NCBI GenBank assembly: GCA_017983615.1 | Contig: JAGOBB010000003.1 | Span: 124,001 to 188,000, forward strand | DNA: 64,000 nt | Source: Azonexus sp. | Lineage (GTDB): Bacteria; Pseudomonadota; Gammaproteobacteria; Burkholderiales; Rhodocyclaceae | Direction: 5' to 3' | Shown: positions 36,709 to 45,587 of the stretch, one piece after another | Layout of the letters: the number at the start of each line of letters is the position of its first letter | Numbering within the stretch: the first letter of the stretch is position 1 | The notes under the pieces: generated by a model | The model's database searches: none | The model's input: the letters and a program-made list of their open reading frames with translations, nothing else | What the model was told of the DNA's origin: nothing | Made by a program: the position numbers and the translations under genes

Positions 36709-36860
36709 TGGCAGGGCGGCCAAAGGGCTGACAGCGGTGGGCCTTTTGCGACATAATTATGAATGCTGCCGGTCGCAGGTAATCCCTAGTCCGGCCTCCC
36801 CACTAGGGGACATTTGACGCAAAACCCAAGTCGTCCAATAAAACAACTCATGGAGTGGAT

Positions 36861-38102
36861 ATGGCATCTCACATCACGGTTCCGCAAGGCGGTCAGAAAA
36901 TCGTTCCGGGGCAGGCGATCCCGAACAATCCGATTATTCCCTTCATCGAGGGCGACGGCATCGGCATCGACATCACGCCGGTCATGATCAAGGTGATCGA
37001 CGCTGCGGTAGCCAAGGCCTACGGTGGTGCCAAGAAGATCCACTGGATGGAAGTCTATGCCGGTGAAAAATCCACCCGCCTCTACGGTCCGGACGAATGG
37101 TTCCCCAAGGAAACCTTCGACGCCCTGAAGGAATATTCCGTCTCCATCAAGGGCCCGATGACGACGCCGGTCGGTGGCGGCATCCGTTCCCTGAACGTCG
37201 CCCTGCGCCAGGAACTCGACCTCTACCAGTGCGTCCGTCCAGTCCAGTACTTCAAGGGCGTCCCGTCGCCGCTGAAGAACCCGGAATTGACCAACATGGT
37301 CATCTTCCGCGAGAACACCGAAGACATCTACGCCGGCATCGAATGGGCTGCCGAGTCCGAAGGCGCCAAGAAGGTCGTCAAGTTCCTGCAGGAGGAAATG
37401 GGCGTCAAGAAGATCCGTTTTCCGGCCACTTCCGGCATCGGCATCAAGCCGATCTCGATCGAAGGCACCACCCGCCTGGTCCGCGCCGCGCTCAAGTACG
37501 TCATCGCCAACGACCGCAAGTCGCTGACCATCGTGCACAAGGGCAACATCATGAAGTTCACCGAAGGCCTCTTCCGTGACACCGCCTACAAGGTGGCCCA
37601 GGAAGAATTCGGTGCCGAGCTGATCGACGGCGGCCCGTGGTGCAAGTTCAAGAACCCGAATTCGGGTCGTGAAGTCATCGTCAAGGATTCCATCGCCGAT
37701 GCCTTCCTGCAGCAGATCCTGCTCCGTCCGGCCGAGTACGACACCATCGTCACCACCAACCTGAACGGCGACTACATCTCCGACGCGCTGGCCGCCCAGG
37801 TCGGCGGCATCGGCATCGCCCCGGGCGCCAACATCTCCGACAACTACGCCTGCTTCGAAGCCACCCACGGTACCGCCCCGAAGTACGCCGGTCTGGACAA
37901 GGTCAACCCGGGTTCGCTGATCCTCTCCGCCGAAATGATGCTCCGCCATCTCGGCTGGGTCGAAGCCGCCAATCTGGTCATCAAGGCCATGGAATCCGCC
38001 ATCGGCGACAAGAAGGTGACCTACGACTTCGCCCGCCTGATGGACGGCGCCGACGAACTGTCGTGCTCCGCCTTCGGCGACGCGATGATCGAACGCATGT
38101 AA
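36861..38102 (+). CDS. icd: NADP isocitrate dehydrogenase, dimeric type
   Basis: 413 residues from ATG at 36861 (GGAG five bases upstream; the ATG at 36855 is an alternative with a poorer site). Typical Icd: [28 protein letters not shown] with the Ser that AceK phosphorylates in E. coli (S113), [30 protein letters not shown] and [19 protein letters not shown]. Consistent with control by the nearby aceK. A terminator follows. Confidence 0.97.
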   Translation: MASHITVPQGGQKIVPGQAIPNNPIIPFIEGDGIGIDITPVMIKVIDAAVAKAYGGAKKIHWMEVYAGEKSTRLYGPDEWFPKETFDALKEYSVSIKGPMTTPVGGGIRSLNVALRQELDLYQCVRPVQYFKGVPSPLKNPELTNMVIFRENTEDIYAGIEWAAESEGAKKVVKFLQEEMGVKKIRFPATSGIGIKPISIEGTTRLVRAALKYVIANDRKSLTIVHKGNIMKFTEGLFRDTAYKVAQEEFGAELIDGGPWCKFKNPNSGREVIVKDSIADAFLQQILLRPAEYDTIVTTNLNGDYISDALAAQVGGIGIAPGANISDNYACFEATHGTAPKYAGLDKVNPGSLILSAEMMLRHLGWVEAANLVIKAMESAIGDKKVTYDFARLMDGADELSCSAFGDAMIERM

Positions 38103-38128
38103 GTTTGGCCGGCGCCACTGCCTGCACG

Positions 38129-38156
38129 AAGCCCCCTGATGGGGGCTTCGTCTTTT
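38129..38156 (+). terminator. Rho-independent terminator of icd
   Basis: Stem GAAGCCCCC / GGGGGCTTC with loop TGAT, followed by GTCTTTT. Confidence 0.85.
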
Positions 38157-38254
38157 GGAGGGAGCGGTTGGCCAACGAGAGGCGTATGCTGTTGCCAGCC
38201 AGTTGGCCAGCGATGCAAGCGCAGCGGCAAGGCGCGAACGAAAAGGATAGTCCT

Positions 38255-38827
38255 GTGAGCCCAGCGAAAATCAACGAACTGTTCGACCTCCTGCGTGCCG
38301 CATGCGCCCGCCAGTTCCGCTTCAATCCCCGGCGGATTAGCGCAGGAATGCGCTATGTCGGCACCGAAGGGCATGGCAAGGATCTGGTTCATGTCTTCCG
38401 TGATGCCGGCACGCATTCGCAGATCGTGCTGCAGAGCACCTCCGCCATCCTGCGCGAAAAGCATGGCGACAACCCGCACTGGACCGATGCCGAGAAAGCC
38501 CATTACCAGCAGACCGATGCCGAGATCGATGCCGAAATTGCCGCCAAACAGGCCGAGCTCGATTTCACCCGCAATTCCCCGCTCTATCAGGAGCACCGCA
38601 GCCAACTGCTGGCGCATTACAAGGACTGGCCCGGCTATCAACCCGGCGGACCGAAGCCGCGCGAAGCAGCAAGGCTGCTGATCACGGCCCTGGCCGCGGC
38701 GAATGATGCCAGCCTGGCGGCCTTCGCCGAACATATGGGGTCGAACGATCCAGAACATCTGGCCCATTTGCTGCTGTCCCCATGTCACCTCGAGATCGAA
38801 GCCAGCCGAGCCGCAGCCACGCCCTGA
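38255..38827 (+). CDS. Conserved hypothetical protein
   Basis: 190 residues from GTG at 38255, chosen because AAGGA lies seven bases upstream; the first ATG of the frame (38188) has no ribosome site. It has a helical, acidic centre (WTDAEKAHYQQTDAEIDAE, IAAKQAELDFTRN) and helical end (LLITALAAANDASLAAFAEH). No family recognised. Followed by another unknown gene on the same strand. Confidence 0.6.
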   Translation: MSPAKINELFDLLRAACARQFRFNPRRISAGMRYVGTEGHGKDLVHVFRDAGTHSQIVLQSTSAILREKHGDNPHWTDAEKAHYQQTDAEIDAEIAAKQAELDFTRNSPLYQEHRSQLLAHYKDWPGYQPGGPKPREAARLLITALAAANDASLAAFAEHMGSNDPEHLAHLLLSPCHLEIEASRAAATP

Positions 38828-38875
38828 CCCGGCGCCTGCAAGCGGCAACTCCCCGGTGGGAAGTACAATGCAGGG

Positions 38876-39379
38876 ATGACAACAACTGCAATCAACGATC
38901 CCGTCGAGACCGAGGCGTCCGACCTCATCAACGAACCGAAACTGTGGCGCGACAAAGGCTGGACGGCCCGTGTCATCAAGAATGAAGACGACGAGGGCTG
39001 GGCCGTCGAAATGACCAAGGATGGCGAAGCAGAGCCGGCCCTGGTCGGCCCGTGGACCATGGGGCGCGACAAGAAAAACCCCAAGCCGCTGGACGTTGCC
39101 GCCTTCCAGACCCTGGTCAAGACCGCTTCGGAAGTGCTGCGCCGTCACGAGCATCAACGGCAGGCATTGCTGCACAAAAAGCTTACGGTCGATGCCGATT
39201 TCGGGCCGATTTTGATCAGCCTCGACATCGTCGCCGATGAAGACGATCCCTACGCCACGCTGGCTGCCGAGGATGCCCAAGGCGAAGCGCTCGGCAAGGT
39301 GCGCGTCGGGCCAGATTTCAAACTGAACCCGGCCAGCGCCAGGGCCTGGATCGCCGATGAATTCCGCCAGCCCGAATGA
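38876..39379 (+). CDS. Conserved hypothetical protein
   Basis: 167 soluble residues (RDKGWTARVIKNEDDEGWAV, FQTLVKTASEVLRRHEHQRQ, DEDDPYATLAAEDAQG). No signal peptide or membrane segment. Related unknown proteins exist in Rhodocyclales as far as I recall. It overlaps the longest form of the RNA methyltransferase gene by 23 bases, so the two may be cotranscribed. Confidence 0.65.
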   Translation: MTTTAINDPVETEASDLINEPKLWRDKGWTARVIKNEDDEGWAVEMTKDGEAEPALVGPWTMGRDKKNPKPLDVAAFQTLVKTASEVLRRHEHQRQALLHKKLTVDADFGPILISLDIVADEDDPYATLAAEDAQGEALGKVRVGPDFKLNPASARAWIADEFRQPE

Positions 39380-39887
39380 TCCCGACGGCAGCGCATCGGC
39401 CATGAGCGGCCGGGAAACCATCACCCGCAAGCAGGCCGTGCAGGGCTATACCGGCTACTCGTGCATCGGGCTCTACAACCCCAAGGGGCCGGAGAATGTC
39501 GGCGCCATCATGCGCGCCGCCGGCTGCTATGGCGTCAATACCGTCTTCTACACCGGCACCCGCTACGAACGTGCCTCGTCCTTTCGCACCGACACCAAGC
39601 AGGTCCACCTGCAACTGCCGCTGATCGGCGTCGACGACCTGCAGCAGGTGATTCCCTTCGGCTGCGTGCCGGTCGCCATCGAGGTCCACCCTGATGCCCA
39701 GCCGCTGACCGAATACCGGCACCCGGAACGGGCCTTCTACATCTTCGGCCCGGAAGATGGTGGCCTGAAGAAGAACGTCACCTCATGGTGCAAGGACATC
39801 GTCTACATCCCGACGCACGGCTGCATGAACCTGGCAGCGACGGTCAATGTCGTGCTCTACGACCGGATGCTGAAAGCGGGGCGCTAG
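39357..39887 (+). CDS. SpoU/TrmH-family RNA 2'-O-methyltransferase
   Basis: 176 residues (161 if started at ATG 39402; no clear ribosome site for either). Knotted SPOUT fold: IGLYNPKGPENVGAIMRAAG (motif 1, N-x-G-x-x-x-R), FYIFGPEDGGL (motif 2) and GCMNLAATVNVVLYDRM (motif 3). It acts on tRNA or rRNA; the position modified is not known. Confidence 0.88.
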   Translation: MNSASPNDPDGSASAMSGRETITRKQAVQGYTGYSCIGLYNPKGPENVGAIMRAAGCYGVNTVFYTGTRYERASSFRTDTKQVHLQLPLIGVDDLQQVIPFGCVPVAIEVHPDAQPLTEYRHPERAFYIFGPEDGGLKKNVTSWCKDIVYIPTHGCMNLAATVNVVLYDRMLKAGR

Positions 39888-39903
39888 GCGAGCTTTCGGC
39901 CGG

Positions 39904-40755
39904 TCAGCGCGGCAGCAGCTTGCGCATGAATTCCTCGACCTTGGCCGGTCGAATGGGCTTCAGGAAATAGCCGATGGCGCCGCCGGCGATCGCTGCTTGC
40001 ACCACCTGGCGGCTGGCGTTGCCGGTGACCATGATCACCTTCGTGTGCGGGCTGGCAGCATGAATTTCCGGCAGCGCATCGAGTCCGGACATCCCCGGCA
40101 TGTTCACATCCAGGCAGACCAGGGCCGGGCGGGTCCTTCTGACGACCTCGATGCCTTCCTGCGCATTGGTGGCCAGTCCGGTCACCTTGATGCCGATTTC
40201 CTGCAGGACGCCTTTCATCAGCAGGCGGATAGAGCCGCTGTCGTCGACGATGACGGCGGAGCGCGGTACCACGCCATTGGCCTCCGGGGGCGACGAGGCC
40301 GGAGGTTCGGCGGTTGATAGGTCTTGCATTGTTGATGCCCCGGCGGGCGTTGGTGACACTTCCGCCGGGGCAGCTGCCGCTCGTGCCGCAATCGTCCGCG
40401 AACGTTCGATCTGGGTCAGTTCGTCGATGATCCGGGCAGGCTCGAACGGCTTCTGGATGAAACCCGCAGCACCAAGATCGGCGGCATGCCCCTGCAATTC
40501 GGGTTCGCTGGAACCGCTGATCATCACGACGTCGACTTGATTGGCCGCGGCGTCCATCTCAGCGAGCAATTCAAATCCGTTTTTTCCCGGCAATTCGTAA
40601 TCCAGGCAGACCACGTCGGGACGTTCGTTCCGGACGAAATCGAGCAGGCCGCGTCCATCCGGGAACTGAGCCACGACCTCGTGCTCTTCGCCCTCGCAGA
40701 TGGCGCGCAGCAGGTTGCGCATCGCTTCATCGTCATCAACGATCACGATCTTCAT
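39904..40755 (-). CDS. Double-receiver response regulator without output domain
   Basis: 283 residues: receiver 1 (about 1-120) with VDDDEAM, phospho-Asp in VVCLDYELPGKNGFE and K in GFIQKPFEP; an Ala/Pro linker (about 121-165); receiver 2 (about 166-283) with VDDSGSI, LVCLDVNMPGMSGL and GYFLKPIRP. No DNA-binding, GGDEF or kinase domain. Such proteins act in phosphorelays or as CheY-like effectors. No kinase is adjacent, so partners are unknown. Confidence 0.88.
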   Translation of the reverse strand: MKIVIVDDDEAMRNLLRAICEGEEHEVVAQFPDGRGLLDFVRNERPDVVCLDYELPGKNGFELLAEMDAAANQVDVVMISGSSEPELQGHAADLGAAGFIQKPFEPARIIDELTQIERSRTIAARAAAAPAEVSPTPAGASTMQDLSTAEPPASSPPEANGVVPRSAVIVDDSGSIRLLMKGVLQEIGIKVTGLATNAQEGIEVVRRTRPALVCLDVNMPGMSGLDALPEIHAASPHTKVIMVTGNASRQVVQAAIAGGAIGYFLKPIRPAKVEEFMRKLLPR

Positions 40756-40978
40756 GTCATGTCCTCGTGTGAAAAATGTCGATCAGCCCCAATGCCCGTC
40801 AGGCGGCCGGCTCGGTAGCTGCGGATGGCGACCAGTTTACTTCGCTTGGGCTGAGGGGTGCTGGAAAGTTGGCGGCTTCCGCCTTCCGAAGGTGAGCGCT
40901 CGATGACTTTTCAAATAATTTGCGTTGCCACAACAGCCATGTGAGCATTTGGCCTGACAATTTTTCTGGTGGCTCGGT

Positions 40979-41620
40979 ATGCACAATCCTCCCAAATTCC
41001 AGCAGCACAGCGTCGCGGCCATGCATGCACTGATGCGCGCTCATCCGCTGGCGCTCTTGATCACGCATGGTCCGAGTGGCTTGCAGGCATCGCCCATCCC
41101 ATTTCTCGTCTATGCCGATGAAGGCGAAAACGGCACCCTGCGCGCCCACATGGCACGCGCCAACCCGCACTGGAAAGAACTGGGCGACGTGGACGAGTGC
41201 CTGGTGGTCTTTCAAGGTCCGGATGGCTATGTCACGCCGTCGTGGTACCCCAGCAAGGTTGCCACGCAGAAGGTCGTGCCAACATGGAACTATGCGACGG
41301 TTCATGTTCACGGCAAGCCGCAGGTGTTTGCCGATGCCGCCTGGCTGGCGCGGCAACTGAACGACCTCACATCCTTCCATGAGGCGCCCCGTCCGGCACC
41401 CTGGTCGGTGGCCGACGCACCGGATGACTACATCGCGGCACAAATGAAAGCCATCGTCGGCATCGAGATTCCAATTGCGCAGCTGGAGGGCAAATGGAAG
41501 ATGAGCCAGAACAAGGAAGAGGCCGACCGGCAAGGGGTATTGCGCGGGATGCGCACGGCGGACGACGCCCACGCAAACCAGGCCGTCGCCGATCTGCTGG
41601 AGCGCAGTCTCGCCCGATAG
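40979..41620 (+). CDS. PaiB-like FMN-binding protein
   Basis: 213 residues of the PaiB / FMN-binding negative transcription regulator family (split-barrel flavin fold): LITHGPSGLQASPIPFLV, GTLRAHMARANPHWKEL, VFQGPDGYVTPSWYPSK, VPTWNYATVHVHGKPQVF and KWKMSQNKEEADRQGVLRGM. The B. subtilis member affects sporulation and proteases; here the reaction is unknown. The start has no strong ribosome site. The 223-bp gap upstream shows no other feature. Confidence 0.9.
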   Translation: MHNPPKFQQHSVAAMHALMRAHPLALLITHGPSGLQASPIPFLVYADEGENGTLRAHMARANPHWKELGDVDECLVVFQGPDGYVTPSWYPSKVATQKVVPTWNYATVHVHGKPQVFADAAWLARQLNDLTSFHEAPRPAPWSVADAPDDYIAAQMKAIVGIEIPIAQLEGKWKMSQNKEEADRQGVLRGMRTADDAHANQAVADLLERSLAR

Positions 41621-41711
41621 GTCGAGCTTGTCTCCACCCCAGCGACGCCGCGGAGGGGCTTCTTTTTGCAGTAAAATCTGCGCCGTTTCCCCCTTTTTCT
41701 GGTGTTTTGCG

Positions 41712-41969
41712 ATGAGTACAGACCAAGCCCCTGCCGCCCTGAGCGCCGACGATTTGTTGAAGCGGCAAAAGGAAGTCCGCAAGTGGGTGGTGTTGCGCGG
41801 TGTCCTGCTCGGCGTGCTGGTCGCCGCCTGGTGGATGCTGTTCGTGCCCGACTCCATTGTTGCTTCGCCCATGAAATACGTGCTGGGCGTCGTCGTCGGC
41901 CTGGTGGCGACGGGCGGCTATCTGTACCAGTTGCGCAGCGTCTTCCAGGCGCCGGTCGTCAAGGATTGA
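41712..41969 (+). CDS. Small membrane protein
   Basis: 85 residues from ATG at 41712. A charged N-terminus (SADDLLKRQKEVRKW) is followed by two hydrophobic helices (VVLRGVLLGVLVAAWWMLF and YVLGVVVGLVATGGYLYQL). No family recognised. It stands 37 bp before murI on the same strand. Confidence 0.6.
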   Translation: MSTDQAPAALSADDLLKRQKEVRKWVVLRGVLLGVLVAAWWMLFVPDSIVASPMKYVLGVVVGLVATGGYLYQLRSVFQAPVVKD

Positions 41970-42006
41970 TCGCCGGGCGAGCCTGCCGGCGGTCCGGGGA
42001 GTTTTT

Positions 42007-42795
42007 CTGAACAACCAGCCCATCGCGGTTTTCGACTCCGGCCTCGGCGGCCTGACGGTCCTGCGCGCCCTGCGGGAGCGGCTGCCACAGGAAGATTTCT
42101 TCTATTTCGCCGACACCCGCTTCCTTCCTTACGGCGACCGGCCGGAGACTTTCCTCAAGGAACGCGGCGTTTTGATCGCCGAAGCCCTAGTTCGCCACGG
42201 CGCCAAGGCGCTGGTCATTGCCTGCAACACGGCGACCGCAGCGGCCGCCGAAGCAATTCGGGCCGCCATCGATTTGCCTGTTGTCGCGCTGGAACCGGGC
42301 GTCAAGCCGGCTGTGGCGCTGACCCGCAGCGGCGTGATCGGTGTGCTGGCGACGACGCGCACCTTGCACAGCGAGCGTTTCCAGCGCCTGGTCGGCAATC
42401 ACGCCAACGGCCACCGCGTCATCGCCCAGCCTTGCCCGGGGCTGGCCGAAGCCATCGAGACACTGGGGCCGGACAGCGCCGAGGTCGAGCGCCTGCTCGA
42501 TGCTTTTGTCGCGCCGCTGGCCGCGGCCGGGGCGGACGTTGTAGTCCTTGGCTGCACGCATTACCCGTGGGTGGCCGAATCCATCGCCCGGCGCATGCCG
42601 GCTGGCACCACGCTGCTCGACACCGGTGAGCCGGTTGCCCGCCAGCTCGAAAGGTTGCTCTCAGCCGGCCAGCTGCTCGGCGGCGGCCATGGCCGCCTGA
42701 GCATGGCGACCAGCGGCGACCCCCTGGCCGTGAATGCTACGGTCGCCCGTCTTTTTGGGGCAAAAATGAAAATCGAACACTGGGAGCCGCGATGA
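42007..42795 (+). CDS. murI: Glutamate racemase, with probable CTG start
   Basis: 262-residue enzyme giving D-glutamate for peptidoglycan. Motifs: AVFDSGLGGLTVL, YFADTRFLPYGDRP, catalytic Cys in VIACNTATAAA and second catalytic Cys in VVLGCTHYPW. The conserved N-terminal motif lies upstream of the first ATG/GTG/TTG of this frame (42172), so translation must begin earlier. The only fitting codon is CTG at 42007, five bases after GGGGAG. Repeat copy 10 encodes part of the C-terminus (NATVARLFGAKMKIEHWEPR). The stop overlaps the next start (ATGA). Confidence 0.92.
   Translation: MNNQPIAVFDSGLGGLTVLRALRERLPQEDFFYFADTRFLPYGDRPETFLKERGVLIAEALVRHGAKALVIACNTATAAAAEAIRAAIDLPVVALEPGVKPAVALTRSGVIGVLATTRTLHSERFQRLVGNHANGHRVIAQPCPGLAEAIETLGPDSAEVERLLDAFVAPLAAAGADVVVLGCTHYPWVAESIARRMPAGTTLLDTGEPVARQLERLLSAGQLLGGGHGRLSMATSGDPLAVNATVARLFGAKMKIEHWEPR
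42732..42775 (-). repeat. 40-bp interspersed repeat, copy 10 (inside murI)
   Basis: Intact core AATGCTACGGTC, then GCCCGTCTTTTTGGGGC and AAAAATGAAAATC. It codes for the last residues of MurI as NATV and following. The middle tract is of the flipped type. Confidence 0.88.
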
Positions 42796-44006
42796 GCGAG
42801 GGGCAAAAAGACGTGGCGCAGAAACCACTGGCCGGACTCAAGGTCGTCGAACTCGGCACGCTGATCGCCGGGCCGTTCTGCACGCGGATCATGGGCGAGT
42901 TCGGCGCCGAGGTGATCAAGGTTGAATCGCCCGACGGCGGCGACCCATTGCGCAAGTGGCGCAAGCTCTACGAAGGCATGTCGCTGTGGTGGTATGTCCA
43001 GGCGCGCAACAAGAAATCGGTGACCGCCAACCTCAAGCACCCGGAAGGCCGCGAATTCGTCCGCAAACTGATCGCCGACGCCGACATCCTGGTCGAGAAC
43101 TTCCGCCCCGGCGTGCTGGAAAAGCTTGGTCTTTCGTGGGAACAGCTGAAGGCCGACAACCCGGGGCTGGTCATGGTCCGCCTCTCAGGCTTCGGCCAGA
43201 CCGGGCCGTACAAGGACCAGCCGGGTTTCGGCGCGGTCGGCGAATCGATGGGCGGCCTGCGCTACATCACCGGTTTTCCCGACCGGCCGCCGGTACGCAC
43301 CGGGATTTCTATCGGCGACTCGATTGCCGCGCTGTGGGGCGCCATCGGCGCGCTGATGGCGTTGCGCCACAAGGAAGTCAATGGCGGCGCCGGGCAGGTC
43401 GTCGACGTCGCGCTCTACGAGGCGGTCTTCGCGATGATGGAATCGCTGGTCCCGGAATTCGACGTCTTCGGCTTCGTCCGCGAGCGCACCGGCAACATCA
43501 TGCCCGGCATCACGCCGTCGAACACGCACACCACGAAGGACGGCAAGCACGTGACCATCGGCGCCAATGGCGATGCAATCTTCAAGCGTTTCATGCATGC
43601 CATCGGCCGCGCCGATCTGGCCGACGACCCGACGCTGGCCGACAACGCCGGCCGCGACGCCCGGCGCGACGAAATCTACGGCCTGATCGACCGCTGGGTC
43701 GCCGAACACGACGAGGCCGAAGTGCTGGCCCTGCTGTCTGCCGCCGAAGTGCCGTCGTCGCGCGTCTATTCGGCCGTCGATATGTTCGCCGACCCGCAAT
43801 TCATCGCCCGCCAGATGTTCGAATCTGCCAGGCTGCCGGACGGCAAGGAATTCCGCCTGCCGGGCATCGTTCCCAAGCTGTCGGAGACACCGGGCGGCAC
43901 CGAGTGGATCGGCCCGGCCCTCGGCGAACACACCGACGCCGTGCTGACCGAACTGGGCTACGCGGCGGAGCGCATCGCTGCGCTACGGGCCGACGGGGCG
44001 ATTTGA
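42792..44006 (+). CDS. CaiB/BaiF-type (class III) CoA-transferase
   Basis: 404 residues: LKVVELGTLIAGPFCTRIMG, FGAEVIKVESPDGGDPLRKW, NKKSVTANLKHPEGREFVRK, NFRPGVLEKLGL and GFGQTGPYKDQPGFG are typical of the interlocked-ring class III CoA-transferases. The acidic residue expected to form the aspartyl-CoA anhydride is likely in SIGDSIAALWG. The substrate (formyl-, succinyl-, benzylsuccinyl- or other CoA) cannot be told. Coupled to murI by ATGA. Confidence 0.9.
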   Translation: MSEGQKDVAQKPLAGLKVVELGTLIAGPFCTRIMGEFGAEVIKVESPDGGDPLRKWRKLYEGMSLWWYVQARNKKSVTANLKHPEGREFVRKLIADADILVENFRPGVLEKLGLSWEQLKADNPGLVMVRLSGFGQTGPYKDQPGFGAVGESMGGLRYITGFPDRPPVRTGISIGDSIAALWGAIGALMALRHKEVNGGAGQVVDVALYEAVFAMMESLVPEFDVFGFVRERTGNIMPGITPSNTHTTKDGKHVTIGANGDAIFKRFMHAIGRADLADDPTLADNAGRDARRDEIYGLIDRWVAEHDEAEVLALLSAAEVPSSRVYSAVDMFADPQFIARQMFESARLPDGKEFRLPGIVPKLSETPGGTEWIGPALGEHTDAVLTELGYAAERIAALRADGAI

Positions 44007-44067
44007 TGACGTTCGATTTGAGGGGTGATGGCGGATATTTGCGTGCCCCCCTCGGATGGGGTGGACT

Positions 44068-44808
44068 TTAGGCGGAGGCTACGTTGCGCTCCGCTCGAAG
44101 CTTGACCATGCGGACGGTATCCATTAGATCGACGGAGTTTGTCGCTTGCGGAATACTCTCGTTCATCATCATGAGTTCCATCACCAACTGCATAAATTCA
44201 AGCCTCTTCATGGCTTCGTTAAACGAGAGGGAGCCTTCAGTGACACTATCAAGCGGACCAATGAATTGGACCCGGTGAACCGGATGTGGAGGGCAGTTCA
44301 AAACTATCTCCAAGACTAGTTTCTGAATACTGGTGCTCGCCGAAGACTTTGCTGTTATGCCGCCGATGATGGCGCCAATGCCCCCGAGAATTACGCCTCC
44401 AGCAATTGCTCTGCCGATAACGCTGCTGCTGGACGTCTTGTGAACTGTATCCTCATCCTTAACGATTGAGGTTCCAAGGACATCAGTAAAGTTCAGTGAC
44501 CAGTGAGCCACGGCACCATCAGCTGATGTTTCATGAAAACAGACACGCTTGCTTTTCGAGTCGATAAGGACGCTGGGTAACTGGTGAGAAGGACAAAATC
44601 CCTCAGCCATCAACTTGGCTTGAATCGCTTCTAATCCTTTCTTCGCCCGCAAGTGCGTTGCCACACCATGAACTATTAGCGGGAGCAGAACAATTGGAAT
44701 GAATATATAGGTGAAAGCAATGAGAATGTTCTGTTCTATTTGCGGTTGCAATAGGGAGAGTGCTGTGTAGTAGGCCGCAATGCACAATATTGAAGCAACA
44801 ATTTTCAT
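44068..44808 (-). CDS. Hypothetical membrane protein of accessory origin
   Basis: 246 residues. Two N-terminal hydrophobic helices (IVASILCIAAYYTALSLL and LIAFTYIFIPIVLLPLIV), a soluble middle, then a glycine-zipper segment (AIAGGVILGGIGAIIGGITA) that can insert in or pack on membranes. Codon and base use is clearly AT-richer than the flanking murI/CoA-transferase genes, which suggests transfer. No family recognised. Confidence 0.6.
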   Translation of the reverse strand: MKIVASILCIAAYYTALSLLQPQIEQNILIAFTYIFIPIVLLPLIVHGVATHLRAKKGLEAIQAKLMAEGFCPSHQLPSVLIDSKSKRVCFHETSADGAVAHWSLNFTDVLGTSIVKDEDTVHKTSSSSVIGRAIAGGVILGGIGAIIGGITAKSSASTSIQKLVLEIVLNCPPHPVHRVQFIGPLDSVTEGSLSFNEAMKRLEFMQLVMELMMMNESIPQATNSVDLMDTVRMVKLRAERNVASA

Positions 44809-44842
44809 GGTGGTTAGGCGGTTAGGTGGATTTCTGGTCAGG

Positions 44843-45481
44843 CTAGTTTAGTTTCGGTATTAATAAAGCAATTGCACTTGCTTCACGTTCCAACTGTAGT
44901 TGAAATTTTCCGTAGTTCGAAAAATGTAAATATTGATATACGGCGCGCTGATTTGCTTTATACAAGAGTGGTAGGGAACCCAATGTTGTTGGCGCTTTAG
45001 GAAGCCAAGAAAATGCACCACTGGCTCTCATGAGGCGAGCCACACCTGCCGAGATAAAGATGTGCTCAGCATCACCTTCAAGGATTGCGGAGTTGAGCAT
45101 TTGAAGATGCGATGGGTTCAGATCCTCGGGAGAGAGTTTGTTTCTACCAATGGTTGGCACGTGTAGCAACTCCACGAACGACACGAGTTCTGCATGCTCC
45201 GGCTTAAAGCCGATCTTTGCGAATGTCGCGTGGTAGCGACGACCGTCACCACGATATTGCGAAAGGAGAAAGGGATGATGAACTCCATGCCGACGCCAGA
45301 AAGAAACGCCGTCTTGGTGATACTCCAAAACATTCTGGAAAATGGGTGTGTTCTCAATACCTGCAGAGTAGTTTGCATCTAGACCAACAAAGAGAAACTT
45401 CGCTGAGCTAGGAATAGCTCCTTGGTACGGTTGTCGTGCAAAGAGTTTTTTAAGCTCGTGGGACGGGTGCTGTTGATACAT
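44843..45481 (-). CDS. Hypothetical protein, possible uracil-DNA-glycosylase-like fold
   Basis: 212 residues from ATG at 45481; the upstream part of the frame looks non-coding. FLFVGLDANYSAG at the start, ELVSFVELLHVPTIGRN in the middle and HIFISAGVARLM toward the end resemble the order of motifs of the UDG superfamily (water-activating loop, then a H-x-S-like segment), but the match is loose. It is AT-richer than the surroundings, like its neighbour, and the two may have arrived together. Confidence 0.45.
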   Translation of the reverse strand: MYQQHPSHELKKLFARQPYQGAIPSSAKFLFVGLDANYSAGIENTPIFQNVLEYHQDGVSFWRRHGVHHPFLLSQYRGDGRRYHATFAKIGFKPEHAELVSFVELLHVPTIGRNKLSPEDLNPSHLQMLNSAILEGDAEHIFISAGVARLMRASGAFSWLPKAPTTLGSLPLLYKANQRAVYQYLHFSNYGKFQLQLEREASAIALLIPKLN

Positions 45482-45587
45482 CACGTAAGTCGCTTTATTC
45501 CAAAGAGATGAGTTAATCGTATAACAATTACCTTTGGCGGGGCAGCATAACAACACCAACTGTCGCAGCCGACAGTCCACCCGTCGA

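Noticed and set aside
38021-39430. 469-residue minus-strand frame opposite the unknown genes after icd
   Set aside because: It also covers the icd terminator and both strands of different genes; the plus-strand genes have better starts.
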